Source: Mesobacillus subterraneus (GTDB taxonomy: Bacteria; Bacillota; Bacilli; Bacillales; Cytobacillaceae). Taken from it: a stretch of DNA of 64,000 nucleotides. Made by a program: the position numbers and the translations under genes. Positions 46,338 to 55,867 of the stretch are shown piece by piece (positions within the stretch are counted from its first letter, which is position 1; the number at the start of each line of letters is the position of its first letter). A model generated the notes under the pieces. The model made no database searches. It had not been told where the DNA came from and saw nothing but the letters and a program-made list of their open reading frames with translations. The stretch is from the NCBI RefSeq assembly GCF_023715485.1, contig NZ_JAMBOF010000008.1, positions 62,001-126,000 on the forward strand, given 5' to 3'.

Positions 46338-48398
46338 TTATTGCATGCCATTCGCTTCAATTCCGTATTTTTCGAGCTTATAATATAAATTTCTTACGGA
46401 AACACCTAACGTCTTAGCAGCAAGCGTTTTATTCCCATTCACATGTTTCAGTGTATCGCTGATTACTTTCGACTCGAATTTTTCCATTTGGACTGTCAAT
46501 GTTTCTGTTTTGACCATTACTCCGCTCTGGTGCTGTCTCTCTTTAGGCTGGCTGCTTTGCAAATCAGGCAAATGATCGAAACCGATGATTGTTTCATTAT
46601 AATTTAAGAAAATGATTGCCCTTCCAAGCACGTTTTCCAATTCCCTGACGTTACCTGGCCAATCATAATCCATCAGTTTTTTGATCGCTTTTTCAGAAAC
46701 ACCTTCGACATTCCTTCCATAATCCTGATTAATTTTACGGATCAGCCTTTCACAAAGCAGCGGGATGTCTTCCTTTCTTCTTTTAAGCGGCGGTATGTGG
46801 ATTGGCATCCTGTTCAAACGATAATATAAGTCTTCTCTAAATCCCCCGTTTGCAATCCCTTTTTCCAGGTTCATATTCGTTGCGGCAATCACCCGTACAT
46901 TGATTGGAACGGGTTTCGTTCCGCCCACACGGATAATTTCACGCTCCTGCAGGACGCGCAGCAATTTAGCCTGAGTATTGGCGGGCAATTCACCGATTTC
47001 ATCCAAAAAAATACTTCCGTTGTTTGCTTCTTCAAAGAATCCCCGTTTGCCGCCTCTTTTTGCACCTGAAAATGCACCCTCTTCATAGCCGAAAAGTTCA
47101 CTTTCAATCAATGATTCAGAAATTGCCGCACAATTAACGCGAATGAATTTATTGAATTTACGGTCACTTGCATTATGGATTGCATGTGCGAACAGTTCCT
47201 TCCCTGTTCCCGATTCTCCTCGAAGCAAGACTGTGGCAGGTGTTTTTGCTCCAAGCTTGGCTTGTTCAATCGGAATCATCATCTCTTCGGATTGGCCAAT
47301 AATATCCTCGAAGGAATATTTCGCTTCAAGAGTCCTGATGATTTGTCTCGCCCTGATTAGTTCACGGTTCAGGTTTTGGATTTCAGACATATCATGAATG
47401 ACCCCAACACTGCCTTTTAGGATTCCATCAACAATGATTGGAGCTACATTGACGACGACCTCTTTTTTATTGGGCCCGACCCTCATCGCTGTACCACGTA
47501 CAGGCCTCCTTGTTTTTAATACCTTCATATGCATGCTTTCGCCTTCTGAAATATCCGCAGTAGCCGGCTGTCCGATTACCTGTTCTTCTTTTAGACCAGT
47601 GATTCGGGTATAGGCAGGATTAATTAAAATCCCCCTGCCTTCTTCATCGACAACGGAAATCGCTTCATCACTGGAATTGATGATAGCCTGCAGCATCGTC
47701 TGAATTTCTTTCAGATTCGTTATCTCTTCTGCTAAACTTACTACATCCGTTATGTCCTTAAATACTGAAAACGCCCCAATCAATTGGTCATTTTCATCGA
47801 TAATCGGAATTCTCGTTGTGATGATCTTCGAACCATTTGGCAGCACAAGTTCCTGATTGCTCTCGCTCTTCCTTGTGTTCAACACTCTCGGCAGTTTACT
47901 TGACGGGATAATATCGGATACGTGCTTTCCTTCAGCATGATCCCTTGTCGTTCCTATGATTTTCTCTGCACTTCTGTTAAAAAGGGTGATAATGCCCTCC
48001 GTGTTGATGACTACCATCCCGTCACCCGAAGAGTTGAATATTAAATCGTGCTCATATGTAACTTTCCTTAGGGTATTGATCAAGCCTTCCTTTTCCTCTA
48101 GCAGAGTGGCAAGCAGGTATGCAACACTGCCCGGGATCAATACAGTGTTTTTTCCGCGCGCATCTCGCAATTCCCTAAAAACCTTTTCCTCGCCAGTAAC
48201 TTCAATGACAATATCAAGGTCATCAGCCATATATTTACGCCAATCAGTCCCCGTATTAATACCGGCATTTTCAGCTGCAATTATGCCTGGAGCTTTGGGA
48301 TTAATATCAATGACAGCGGCTACATTCGCTATCTGTTTAAAAATGTCCAGGATGGCAGTACCACCCTTTCCTGCTCCGACAATTATTATTTTTTGCAT
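46338..48398 (-). CDS. bkdR: Sigma-54-dependent transcriptional activator BkdR
   Basis: 686-residue enhancer-binding protein. An N-terminal Rossmann-like domain begins [17 protein letters not shown] (about 4-20) with [19 protein letters not shown] following. Two PAS domains lie at about 110-225 and 235-350. The AAA+ core has [11 protein letters not shown] (Walker A, about 399-409), the sigma-54 contact loop [10 protein letters not shown], and a C-terminal Fis-type HTH ([21 protein letters not shown]). ATG 48398-48396 follows TTGGAGGG. Activates the ptb-bkd operon; the inducer is probably a branched-chain metabolite. Confidence 0.94.
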   Translation of the reverse strand: MQKIIIVGAGKGGTAILDIFKQIANVAAVIDINPKAPGIIAAENAGINTGTDWRKYMADDLDIVIEVTGEEKVFRELRDARGKNTVLIPGSVAYLLATLLEEKEGLINTLRKVTYEHDLIFNSSGDGMVVINTEGIITLFNRSAEKIIGTTRDHAEGKHVSDIIPSSKLPRVLNTRKSESNQELVLPNGSKIITTRIPIIDENDQLIGAFSVFKDITDVVSLAEEITNLKEIQTMLQAIINSSDEAISVVDEEGRGILINPAYTRITGLKEEQVIGQPATADISEGESMHMKVLKTRRPVRGTAMRVGPNKKEVVVNVAPIIVDGILKGSVGVIHDMSEIQNLNRELIRARQIIRTLEAKYSFEDIIGQSEEMMIPIEQAKLGAKTPATVLLRGESGTGKELFAHAIHNASDRKFNKFIRVNCAAISESLIESELFGYEEGAFSGAKRGGKRGFFEEANNGSIFLDEIGELPANTQAKLLRVLQEREIIRVGGTKPVPINVRVIAATNMNLEKGIANGGFREDLYYRLNRMPIHIPPLKRRKEDIPLLCERLIRKINQDYGRNVEGVSEKAIKKLMDYDWPGNVRELENVLGRAIIFLNYNETIIGFDHLPDLQSSQPKERQHQSGVMVKTETLTVQMEKFESKVISDTLKHVNGNKTLAAKTLGVSVRNLYYKLEKYGIEANGMQ

Positions 48399-48600
48399 AA
48401 TACCCTCCAAGGATCCTGAAAAAAATTTCATAGCTTGCAGAATCAGCCTGCAAAATCCTTCAATAATATTTTAATTGTTTTTGAACACGCTGACAAATTT
48501 CTTATTTTTCAAACTCTTTTAGTGAAAACTTCGAACATTGCGGAATAAGCTGCGGTTGATTATACTCATAAATGAGAAGAACTTTAAGAGGGGAAACGAT

Positions 48601-48864
48601 ATGATCAGGATCATAGCTCTTATCATTATGTTGATACCAGGATTCATTGCCGCCTTAGGCATAAAATTAATGCGTGATATGGTGTTTGGAATCTTGCAGG
48701 CACCTTTTCCATATTTATGGCTCCAATTCCTCGCAGGCCTGATTTTTTTCCTGGCTGGACTGGGCTTCATCGCTGGATTCGTCCTCCACCGTGATCGCAA
48801 AAAAAATAAAGTCCAGGCAATATTCCGGGTTCCGGATTCGAGCAAAAAGCAAAACAGGCCCTAG
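48601..48864 (+). CDS. yqzF: DUF2627 small membrane protein (YqzF)
   Basis: 87 residues, two membrane spans (about 4-22 and 36-60) and a basic C-terminal tail HRDRKKNKVQ. ATG 48601 follows AGAGGGGAAACG. The position between bkdR and the GDPD gene is that of B. subtilis yqzF. Function unknown. Its stop overlaps the end of the convergent GDPD gene by 4 bp. Confidence 0.85.
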   Translation: MIRIIALIIMLIPGFIAALGIKLMRDMVFGILQAPFPYLWLQFLAGLIFFLAGLGFIAGFVLHRDRKKNKVQAIFRVPDSSKKQNRP

Positions 48865-48884
48865 ATCAGGCCTGTTTTTATTTT
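48851..48884. terminator. Terminator shared by yqzF and the GDPD gene
   Basis: Stem AACAGGCC (48853-48860) with GGCCTGTT (48869-48876) followed by T's; overlaps the ends of both convergent genes. Confidence 0.7.
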
Positions 48885-49601
48885 GTTTCTTATTCTTATT
48901 GCTTTAGCCGGATCATCTGTGATCAATGCACTGCAGTTTATTTTAAACAATCTCTCCATTTCGGCATCTTTATTGACCGTGTACGGCCTTACCTCTATTC
49001 CACTTTCCAGGGCAGCTTTTACAATTTCGTCAGGTGCTGCCCGCCAGTGCGGATGAAATCCCTTTGCCCGAATTGATTGCGCATAAATCCAGGGCATATA
49101 CAAACCTTCTGACAATAAAGGGGCGATTTCAATTTCCGGAGCAACCCGGTAGCTGTAGACAATGCTATAATGATTAAAGGATGAGATAATGATTCTGTCA
49201 GCTAAATTATAATCCCTCACCAGCGCAATGACCTTCTCTTCCATGCCTGCATATGGAACTATGCTATTTTTCAATTCAATATTACAGATTAAATTCGTTC
49301 CGGACATCCATTCTAATACCTCTTCCAACAAAGGAATCGGTTCTTTTTTAGTCATTGTCTTATTGTTGAAGCGAGCATCCAGTCTTCGAAGGTCCTTTAC
49401 ATTGAAATCCTTGACCATACCAGTACCATTCGTTGTCCTGTCAACCTTTTCATCATGGATGACGACAAGTTCGCCATCTTTTGTCATTTGGACATCAAGC
49501 TCCAGCCCATCCGCTCCAGCATTAGATGCTTCCGTAAATGCTTTCATCGTATTCTCAGGATAAGCAGCAGTATAGCCGCGATGTGCTAAAATAAGAGTCA
49601 T
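48861..49601 (-). CDS. yqiK: Glycerophosphodiester phosphodiesterase (YqiK)
   Basis: 246-residue cytosolic GDPD. LAHRGYTAAYPENT holds the first catalytic His-Arg and the Glu-Asn metal contact, ADGLELDVQMTKDGELVVIHDE the other metal ligands and second catalytic His, then NIELK and ITDDPA. Cleaves glycerophosphodiesters to glycerol-3-phosphate and alcohol. No signal peptide, so it is intracellular. Position matches B. subtilis yqiK. Confidence 0.92.
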   Translation of the reverse strand: MTLILAHRGYTAAYPENTMKAFTEASNAGADGLELDVQMTKDGELVVIHDEKVDRTTNGTGMVKDFNVKDLRRLDARFNNKTMTKKEPIPLLEEVLEWMSGTNLICNIELKNSIVPYAGMEEKVIALVRDYNLADRIIISSFNHYSIVYSYRVAPEIEIAPLLSEGLYMPWIYAQSIRAKGFHPHWRAAPDEIVKAALESGIEVRPYTVNKDAEMERLFKINCSALITDDPAKAIRIRNKIKTGLI

Positions 49602-49639
49602 AAAACATCACCTTATCATCATTATTTGGAGGGGAAAAT

Positions 49640-49780
49640 ATGAAACCACTGCATATCTCAGCAGAAACAGCCATCAAGCTTTCCGAAAAGCTGGGCATGC
49701 CGATTGAGCGCATCATGCACATGCCTCAACACATACTTATGCAAAAGTTAGTTGAGCTTGAAAAAGAACAGGAAAAATAA
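49640..49780 (+). CDS. yycC: YycC-family small protein
   Basis: 46-residue protein, ATG 49640 behind GGAGGGG (49628-49634). The sequence starts MKPLHISAETAIKLSEKLG and continues with MHMPQHILMQKL, the pattern of the YycC family. No membrane span; probably a short helical cytosolic protein of unknown role. It starts 38 bp upstream of, and divergent from, the GDPD gene, and has its own terminator. In B. subtilis yycC is elsewhere, so its place here differs. Confidence 0.78.
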   Translation: MKPLHISAETAIKLSEKLGMPIERIMHMPQHILMQKLVELEKEQEK

Positions 49781-49867
49781 TCAAGATCCTACACGGGATG
49801 CTATTGCGCATCTGTTAGGGAAGCAAAGTAAAAAGCGGGCCATATAAATATAAGCACACTTTATACA

Positions 49868-49896
49868 CAAAACGCCTTCCCGGCGTTTTTCTTTTT
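49868..49896 (+). terminator. yycC terminator
   Basis: Stem AACGCC (49871-49876) with GGCGTT (49882-49887) followed by TTTCTTTTT. Confidence 0.75.
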
Positions 49897-49979
49897 CCCT
49901 ACGGCTCTTTCCATAAACTTTGTTACTTTTTATTGTAAAAGCGGATTGATGAGCAGGCAAGTTTAACAGGGAGCCATAA

Positions 49980-50033
49980 CAAAAAACATCCCTCTTCATT
50001 CCGGAAAACCGATACAAAGAAAGATGTTTATTT
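49980..50033 (-). terminator. Possible spo0A terminator
   Basis: Minus-strand AACATCTTTC and GAAGAGGGATGTT arms with an inner GG-rich loop, followed by a T-run (plus A-run 49980-49986). Confidence 0.5.
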
Positions 50034-50072
50034 TAAGATATGAAATAATTGCTTATATTTGCCCTAACTCTT

Positions 50073-50867
50073 TCAAGAAGCCTTATGCTCCAAACGCAGC
50101 TTATCAGCGACCATTGCGATGAATTCTGAATTGGTCGGCTTCGCCTTTGACATGGATACGGTGTACCCGAACAATGAGGAAATGGAATCGATATTCCCCC
50201 TGCTCCAGGCAACCTCGATTGCATGGCGGATCGCCCGTTCTACACGGCTGGCTGTCGTATTAAATTTTTTGGCGATGTCTGGATAGAGGACTTTTGTGAT
50301 CGAGCCAAGAAGTTCAATATCGTTGTACACCATTGAGATAGCTTCACGCAAGTACATATAGCCTTTAATGTGGGCAGGAACGCCAATTTCATGGATAATG
50401 CTTGTAATGCTTGCATCAAGGTTCTTAGGCTTTTGCTCTGTTGACCTTCCATAGTTAATCGACGATGATGGCTTTCTTGCCATCGTTTTCGCTTTGCCGC
50501 TCACCTGGCGAATATGTCCGGCAAGATGGTCCATATCAAATGGCTTCAGGATGAAATAAGAAGCACCAAGATCTACTGCCTTTTTGGTTACATCTTCCTG
50601 ACCGAATGCAGTCAGCATAATCACATTTGGAATGATGCCTTTTTTCATCTCACGGAGCCTTTCAAGCACTGCCAGGCCGTCAAGGTGAGGCATGATGATA
50701 TCTAATAACATAACGTCCGGATCTATATCTTCAAGCATTTCTAAACATTCCTGGCCATTATGGGCAACACCGATAATCTCCATATCATCCTGCGAAGAAA
50801 GGTACTCTTCAAGAAGACCTACTAATTCTCTGTTGTCATCAACGACACATACTTTTATTTTGTTCAC
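50073..50867 (-). CDS. spo0A: Stage 0 sporulation response regulator Spo0A
   Basis: 264-residue master regulator of sporulation. The receiver domain (about 1-125) has the acidic pocket VVDDN, the phosphorylated Asp in [20 protein letters not shown] (about 56), Thr in MLTAFGQED and Lys in ILKPFD. The DNA-binding domain (about 150-264) includes [33 protein letters not shown], and the C-terminus [18 protein letters not shown] is nearly identical to B. subtilis. GTG 50867-50865 follows GAGGAGGAACC, again as in B. subtilis. Confidence 0.98.
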   Translation of the reverse strand: MNKIKVCVVDDNRELVGLLEEYLSSQDDMEIIGVAHNGQECLEMLEDIDPDVMLLDIIMPHLDGLAVLERLREMKKGIIPNVIMLTAFGQEDVTKKAVDLGASYFILKPFDMDHLAGHIRQVSGKAKTMARKPSSSINYGRSTEQKPKNLDASITSIIHEIGVPAHIKGYMYLREAISMVYNDIELLGSITKVLYPDIAKKFNTTASRVERAIRHAIEVAWSRGNIDSISSLFGYTVSMSKAKPTNSEFIAMVADKLRLEHKAS

Positions 50868-51203
50868 TGCTTGGTTCCTCCTCAATCCAATTATGATCAC
50901 AAATCTTATCTTCTCTAAATTCTATTCTAAATGACTAATTCGACAATGCAACAGAAATTCCTCTTATTTTTAATTTTTTCTTAAAAAAGTTATATTTTCT
51001 TATTAATGCTCCTTTTTCCTTTGTTTTTCGACTAATTTCGATTGTTGACAAAAATCCATTAGGTATTTTGTCGAATAATCTTGAAATTAGACTTTTTTAT
51101 TAACAAAATCTTAGTTTCAAAACTGCTTCACCCAATAGTAAACCGGCCATTGCGTAATTTCGACAATAAAAAAAGGCGGCAGCTGCCGCCGAATTTTCGT
51201 CAT
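50868..51203 (-). promoter_or_regulatory. spo0A promoter region: sigma-H promoter and 0A boxes
   Basis: Minus strand AGAGGAATT (plus 50956-50964), 11-bp gap, GTCGAAT (plus 50938-50944) matches the sigma-H consensus RnAGGwwWW / RnnGAAT at every fixed position; start of transcription about 60 bp before the GTG. TGTCGAA (0A box) occurs perfectly three times: at 50939-50945 (over the -10), at 51069-51075 (plus orientation) and at 51159-51165. A one-mismatch copy lies at 51027-51033. This is the autoregulatory Ps-type layout. The spoIVB terminator lies inside at 51168-51197. Confidence 0.8.
51168..51197 (-). terminator. spoIVB terminator
   Basis: Perfect stem GGCGGC-AGCT-GCCGCC (51175-51190) followed by seven T's on the minus strand. 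Confidence 0.9.
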
Positions 51204-52496
51204 TTAACTTGCCTGTTCTCTTGGTTTTTCATAAATATCAATCCCCGCTTCATTCAGCATCCATTCAATATGGACGCCGTATCCGCTCGTTGGATCATTA
51301 ACAAATACGTGTGTCACCGCTCCTATGAGCTTATTGTCCTGGATGATCGGGCTGCCGCTCATTCCCTGGACAATTCCGCCGGTTTTTTCCAATAGCTCAG
51401 GGTCTGTCACTTTAATGACCATCCCCTTTGTCGCTGGAAACTTTTGTGGAATCGTACTGACAATTTCTATATCAAAAAGATTAACTTCATCATTGTTTAC
51501 GACTGTCAATATTTTTGCCGGGCCTTCCTTCACCTGATGCGAAAGGGCTATTGGAAGCGGCTTATCAAAAATGCCATTATTGATATCCTTGTTCAATTCG
51601 CCAAAAATCCCAAAGGGGCTATTTCTTTTGATATTACCGATTATTTCCCGGTCGGATGAAAAGCGCGCCAACTTTTCACCTGGGTCACCTTTTCCACCTT
51701 TTTCAATGGAGGTTACTGTGGAGCGAACAATTTGGCCATCTTCAACGACAATTGGCTTTTTCGTATCCATGTCAGATATTACATGGCCGAGGGCACCATA
51801 TTTCTTGGATTGAGGGTGATAAAATGTCATTGTGCCAATCCCTGCTGCCGAGTCGCGAATATACAATCCGAGCTTGTACGTGTTTTCATTTATATCTTTT
51901 TTCGGTTGGAGATGTGTTGTGATTTTTTCATTTTCTCTTTTAAGCACTAAATCCAATGGTTTTCCATCTTCCCCTGCCTGCTTCACGAAAGGACCAACAT
52001 CCGCCATTTTTTCAATTTGCTTGCCATTGATTTCTGTAATGATATCGCCTTTTTTAATCCCTGCTGTTTCACCTGGTGATACCCTTCCCTCTTCAGCCTG
52101 AACTTGATGATGTCCGACCACTAGGACACCAACTGTATTCAGTTTGACTCCAATGGATTGGCCGCCAGGCATAACCTTGAAATCCTTCAGAACATTAACA
52201 TCGACTTTTTTTACCGGAAAACCCGCGAGCTCAAGAACCATTTCATCTTTGCCATGTCTTTTTGCTTCAAGCGAAACGGTTTCGCCGTTCTGGTCTACGG
52301 TTATACTTTCATTTTCTGCAGAGGCTGTAACTTGCACGGCATTAGCATTTATATGAAGCGTTTGCCCCTCGAACAGAGTAATATCTCCTGGAATTGATAA
52401 ATATTCATGTACTGGTTTTGCAAAACCTAGAGCAATTAATGAAACAAGGAGAATTCCACCAATAAATTTTCTGAAAAAATCTTTTTTCAAATCCAT
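51204..52496 (-). CDS. spoIVB: SpoIVB sporulation serine peptidase
   Basis: 430-residue signalling protease of the S55 family that triggers pro-sigma-K processing between the forespore and mother cell. The N-terminal span (about 9-30) acts as signal/anchor. The PDZ domain (about 105-200) contains the segment [20 protein letters not shown]. The peptidase domain has the catalytic His in [10 protein letters not shown] and Ser in QGMSGSPII (about 382). Length fits B. subtilis (426). Start ATG 52496 behind GAGGAGAG; gene order recN-spoIVB-spo0A is the classic one. Confidence 0.96.
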   Translation of the reverse strand: MDLKKDFFRKFIGGILLVSLIALGFAKPVHEYLSIPGDITLFEGQTLHINANAVQVTASAENESITVDQNGETVSLEAKRHGKDEMVLELAGFPVKKVDVNVLKDFKVMPGGQSIGVKLNTVGVLVVGHHQVQAEEGRVSPGETAGIKKGDIITEINGKQIEKMADVGPFVKQAGEDGKPLDLVLKRENEKITTHLQPKKDINENTYKLGLYIRDSAAGIGTMTFYHPQSKKYGALGHVISDMDTKKPIVVEDGQIVRSTVTSIEKGGKGDPGEKLARFSSDREIIGNIKRNSPFGIFGELNKDINNGIFDKPLPIALSHQVKEGPAKILTVVNNDEVNLFDIEIVSTIPQKFPATKGMVIKVTDPELLEKTGGIVQGMSGSPIIQDNKLIGAVTHVFVNDPTSGYGVHIEWMLNEAGIDIYEKPREQAS

Positions 52497-52585
52497 TCAC
52501 TCTCCTCGCTTCTAGTCCACACACATATCGAAAATGGCTACATCTTTAATTTTGCCTCGACACGGCGCATTTATAACCAGTATAA

Positions 52586-52619
52586 AAATAAAAAAGCTAC
52601 CCTTTATGGATAGCTTTTC
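52586..52619 (-). terminator. recN terminator
   Basis: Minus-strand AAAAGCTATCC and GGGTAGCTTTT arms followed by T's, overlapping the recN stop. Confidence 0.85.
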
Positions 52620-54309
52620 AAGTTGCAGCTTTCATATTCTGGGCAAGCTTCAATAATTCTTCTGCATGCTGTTTTGTCAGGTCTGTAATTTCAACCCCTG
52701 AAATCATCCTGCCAATTTCCTTAACCTTCTCGGAGACAGTAAGCGGAGTTACTGAAGTTTTAGTACGGCCATTCTTTATCACTTTTGCAATGTATAAATG
52801 TGTATCAGCCATCGCTGCCACCTGTGGTAAATGCGAAATGCATAGAACCTGGGAACCTGTCGATACATTATAAATTTTTTCGGCAATGGATTGCGCTACG
52901 CGGCCGCTGACACCTGTGTCGACTTCATCGAAAATGATCGAAGTGACGCCCTGGTGCTTCGAAAATATGCTTTTAAGCGCGAGCATAATCCTTGAAAGTT
53001 CCCCGCCTGAAGCAACTTTTGACAATGGCTTCAATGGTTCCCCAGGGTTTGTTGAAATATAAAATTCGACCTTATCGGTACCATTTTTATGGAAGGTTTC
53101 CTGATTTGACTCGATCCTTAATTCAAATACAGCTTTCTCCATGTATAGTTCTTTTAGTTCTTTATGAATCAATTTTGTTAATTTTTTCGCCCATTTTTTC
53201 CGTGTTTCATTTAAATTGGATGCTTCGATGCGCAAATCCTTCCTTAGGGAGGCAAGCTCCTTCTCCATTTGGCCGATATGGACTTCTTTATTTTGCAAGG
53301 TCTCGATTTCTTCCTCAATTTTTGAAGAATATTCGAGGATTTCTTCAATGGTTTTGCCATATTTGCGCTTCAGCTGATTGATTTCGTTCAATCGGTCATC
53401 GATTTCATTCAAGCGCTGCGGGTCGTATTCTAACGAATCAAGTTCATTCCTGATTGTTCTCGCTGCATCCTCGAGCATATAAAAGCTATTGGCAACCGAT
53501 TCTGCAACATTTTTATATTCGGGGTTCAAATCAGCGGCTGTATGGAGATTATCCATTACGAGCGCTATCCAGTCGAGCCCTTTCTGTTCACCCTGCAGGC
53601 CAGAATAGCTGGTCTGGATACTTTCAAAAATCCGTTCAAAGTTGCCAAGCTTGTGCTTTTCTTCAGAAAGTTCTTCATCCTCATTGATTCTCAAGTTCGC
53701 TGACTGGATTTCGTCATGCTGGAATTGAATTAAATCCAGCCTGTGAGCCATCTGCTGCTCGTTTTCACTCAGACTTTTAAGTTTTTTTTGCGTTTGTTCG
53801 AAGGATCGGAAGACATGCTGGTATTCACTCAGGGCAGGGAGGATTTCTTCTGCACCGAATTGATCTAAAAGGTTAATATGCCTAGTTTCATCCATCAATT
53901 CCTGATGCTCATGCTGGCCGTGGATATCGATCAGGGAAGATCCCACTTCCCGTAACACCGCAATGGTGACAAGCTTGCCATTGATACGGCAGACGCTTTT
54001 CCCGCCTGCCGAAATATCCCTTCTTATAACGATCATGCCATCTTCAATCTCGATGCCAAATTCAGCTGCTTTGGCGTAACAAGGATGTTGTTCACCTTCA
54101 ATAAAGAACAAGCCTTCAATCTCAGCCTTATTCTCACCATGGCGGACAAATTCTGCTGAACCCCTGCCGCCTACGAGCAGATGGATTGCGTCAATGATGA
54201 TGGATTTGCCTGCACCTGTTTCGCCCGTCAGAACAGTAAGGCCTTTATTAAAAGAAACAGACAAAGATTCTATTATTGCGAAGTTTCTTATCGATAATTC
54301 ATTTAACAA
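52618..54309 (-). CDS. recN: DNA repair protein RecN
   Basis: 563-residue SMC-like ATPase for double-strand break repair. Walker A LTGETGAGKSIIIDAI (about 28-43), long coiled coils (about 160-390), ABC signature VASGGELSRIMLALK and Walker B SIIFDEVDTGVSG. TTG 54309-54307 follows GAGGTGAC. Transcribed after argR with a 19-bp gap, as in B. subtilis. Confidence 0.96.
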   Translation of the reverse strand: MLNELSIRNFAIIESLSVSFNKGLTVLTGETGAGKSIIIDAIHLLVGGRGSAEFVRHGENKAEIEGLFFIEGEQHPCYAKAAEFGIEIEDGMIVIRRDISAGGKSVCRINGKLVTIAVLREVGSSLIDIHGQHEHQELMDETRHINLLDQFGAEEILPALSEYQHVFRSFEQTQKKLKSLSENEQQMAHRLDLIQFQHDEIQSANLRINEDEELSEEKHKLGNFERIFESIQTSYSGLQGEQKGLDWIALVMDNLHTAADLNPEYKNVAESVANSFYMLEDAARTIRNELDSLEYDPQRLNEIDDRLNEINQLKRKYGKTIEEILEYSSKIEEEIETLQNKEVHIGQMEKELASLRKDLRIEASNLNETRKKWAKKLTKLIHKELKELYMEKAVFELRIESNQETFHKNGTDKVEFYISTNPGEPLKPLSKVASGGELSRIMLALKSIFSKHQGVTSIIFDEVDTGVSGRVAQSIAEKIYNVSTGSQVLCISHLPQVAAMADTHLYIAKVIKNGRTKTSVTPLTVSEKVKEIGRMISGVEITDLTKQHAEELLKLAQNMKAAT

Positions 54310-54328
54310 GCAACCGTCACCTCATTTT

Positions 54329-54778
54329 TTACAGCATATCCAGAAAACGATTTGTGACCAGCTCGGTATCCTCCGGAGTACGGCAGATAATTAAGATTGT
54401 ATCATCCCCACAAATCGTGCCAAGAATATCTTCCCAATCGAGATTATCAATTAATGCCCCAATCGCATTCGCATTTCCAGGCAATGTCTTCATCACTAAT
54501 AAATGACCCGCCTGGTCAATTCTTACAAAAGCGTCCATCAGGGACCTCTTTAATTTTTGCAAAGGATTGAATCGCTGGTCAGCAGGAAGGCTGTATTTGT
54601 ACCTTCCATCGATCAGGGGCACCTTTACAAGATGCAGCTCTTTTATGTCACGCGAAACAGTCGCCTGAGTAACATTGAAGCCGGCAGCTTTCAGCCGGTC
54701 GACAAGCTCATCCTGTGTTTCAATATCTTTGCTTGCAATTAACTCTCGTATTTTAATATGTCGCTGTCCTTTATTCAT
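54329..54778 (-). CDS. argR: Arginine repressor/activator ArgR (AhrC)
   Basis: 149-residue hexameric regulator of arginine metabolism. Winged-helix DNA-binding domain (about 1-70) with [25 protein letters not shown]. The C-terminal oligomerisation and arginine-binding domain has the [14 protein letters not shown] motif. Represses arginine biosynthesis and may affect artPQM in this window, although no clear ARG box was identified there. ATG 54778 behind GGGGTGAT. Confidence 0.95.
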   Translation of the reverse strand: MNKGQRHIKIRELIASKDIETQDELVDRLKAAGFNVTQATVSRDIKELHLVKVPLIDGRYKYSLPADQRFNPLQKLKRSLMDAFVRIDQAGHLLVMKTLPGNANAIGALIDNLDWEDILGTICGDDTILIICRTPEDTELVTNRFLDML

Positions 54779-54988
54779 TCATATCACCCCTGGATAGATC
54801 CGAAACATTCCTGTTTATATTTATACTCATATGTTAGCCGATTTCGGCAAAATGTACAATAATTCGTGGTTTTTCTCCTTGCCGGAAGTGACAAGGAGAT
54901 GAACTTAAGAAAAAATTCAGTAACAGGCCTCATGGTTAAAGAATGTTTGATAACCCGGGTTCGCCTTTCATAAGTGTTAATCCTATCG

Positions 54989-55024
54989 ACAAAAAAAAGA
55001 ACAGACTGCATCAGCCTATTCTTC
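54989..55024 (-). terminator. Terminator after tlyA
   Basis: Stem AAGAATAGGCTG / CAGTCTGTTCTT followed by eight T's on the minus strand, ending the dxs-tlyA unit. Confidence 0.8.
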
Positions 55025-55864
55025 TTCGTTCGTTTGTTTTGACTTCAATTCATTATGCGCCTCTGTCACCACAGCCTCGCTTGAGGTTTTTAAAAGCAGG
55101 CTTCCTTTTTCCTCTGATTGGCCGTTCCACTGAAGATGCAGGAGGAATTCAATATTGCCATCCCCACCTGTGATCGGTGAGAAGCTTAAATTTAATACAT
55201 CATAGCCCTCGTCAATTGAAAATCCGGTGATTCGATTCAATACTTGTTCGTGGACTTTCCTGTCACGAACAATCCCCTTTTTCCCAACTTGTTCGCGCCC
55301 TGCTTCAAACTGCGGTTTGACGAGAGCGACAATATCACTGCCTGGAACCAAGAGGGTTTTCAGCACCGGAAGGATCAGGCGAAGCGAGATAAACGAGACA
55401 TCGATGCTCGCAAAGTTTGGCATTCCCTTAATCAAGTCTTCGGGCTTAACGTAACGGAAATTGGTCCTTTCCATGACTACTACACGCTCATCCTGGCGCA
55501 GCTTCCAGGCAAGCTGGTTATAGCCGACATCCAGGGCGTATGACATTTCGGCTCCATTTTGGAGGGCACAATCCGTGAACCCTCCAGTGGAGGCTCCGAT
55601 ATCCAGTAATGTTTTGCCCTTCACATCAAGATCAAAGGTCTTCAATGCCTTTTCAAGCTTCAATCCGCCCCTGCTTACGTAGGGAAGGACATTCCCCTTC
55701 ACTGTCAGGGGAATGTCACTGTTCACTTTTTCTCCCGGCTTGTCCAGCCGGTTTTCGTTGGAGTAAACAAGTCCTGCCATGATTGTCCGTTTTGCCTTTT
55801 CTCTCGTTTCAGCGAGGCCGCGTTCAACAAGGAGTACATCTAATCGTTCTTTTTTAATTTTCAT
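55016..55864 (-). CDS. tlyA: TlyA-family rRNA 2'-O-methyltransferase (YqxC)
   Basis: 282 residues. N-terminal S4 RNA-binding domain (about 5-65, with ERLDVLLVERGLAETREKAK) and C-terminal FtsJ-like methyltransferase with motif I LLDIGASTGGFTDCAL. Related TlyA proteins methylate 16S/23S rRNA and affect capreomycin sensitivity; haemolysin naming is historical. ATG lies 3 bp after the dxs stop (co-transcribed). Confidence 0.92.
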   Translation of the reverse strand: MKIKKERLDVLLVERGLAETREKAKRTIMAGLVYSNENRLDKPGEKVNSDIPLTVKGNVLPYVSRGGLKLEKALKTFDLDVKGKTLLDIGASTGGFTDCALQNGAEMSYALDVGYNQLAWKLRQDERVVVMERTNFRYVKPEDLIKGMPNFASIDVSFISLRLILPVLKTLLVPGSDIVALVKPQFEAGREQVGKKGIVRDRKVHEQVLNRITGFSIDEGYDVLNLSFSPITGGDGNIEFLLHLQWNGQSEEKGSLLLKTSSEAVVTEAHNELKSKQTNEEE

Positions 55865-55867
55865 TTG

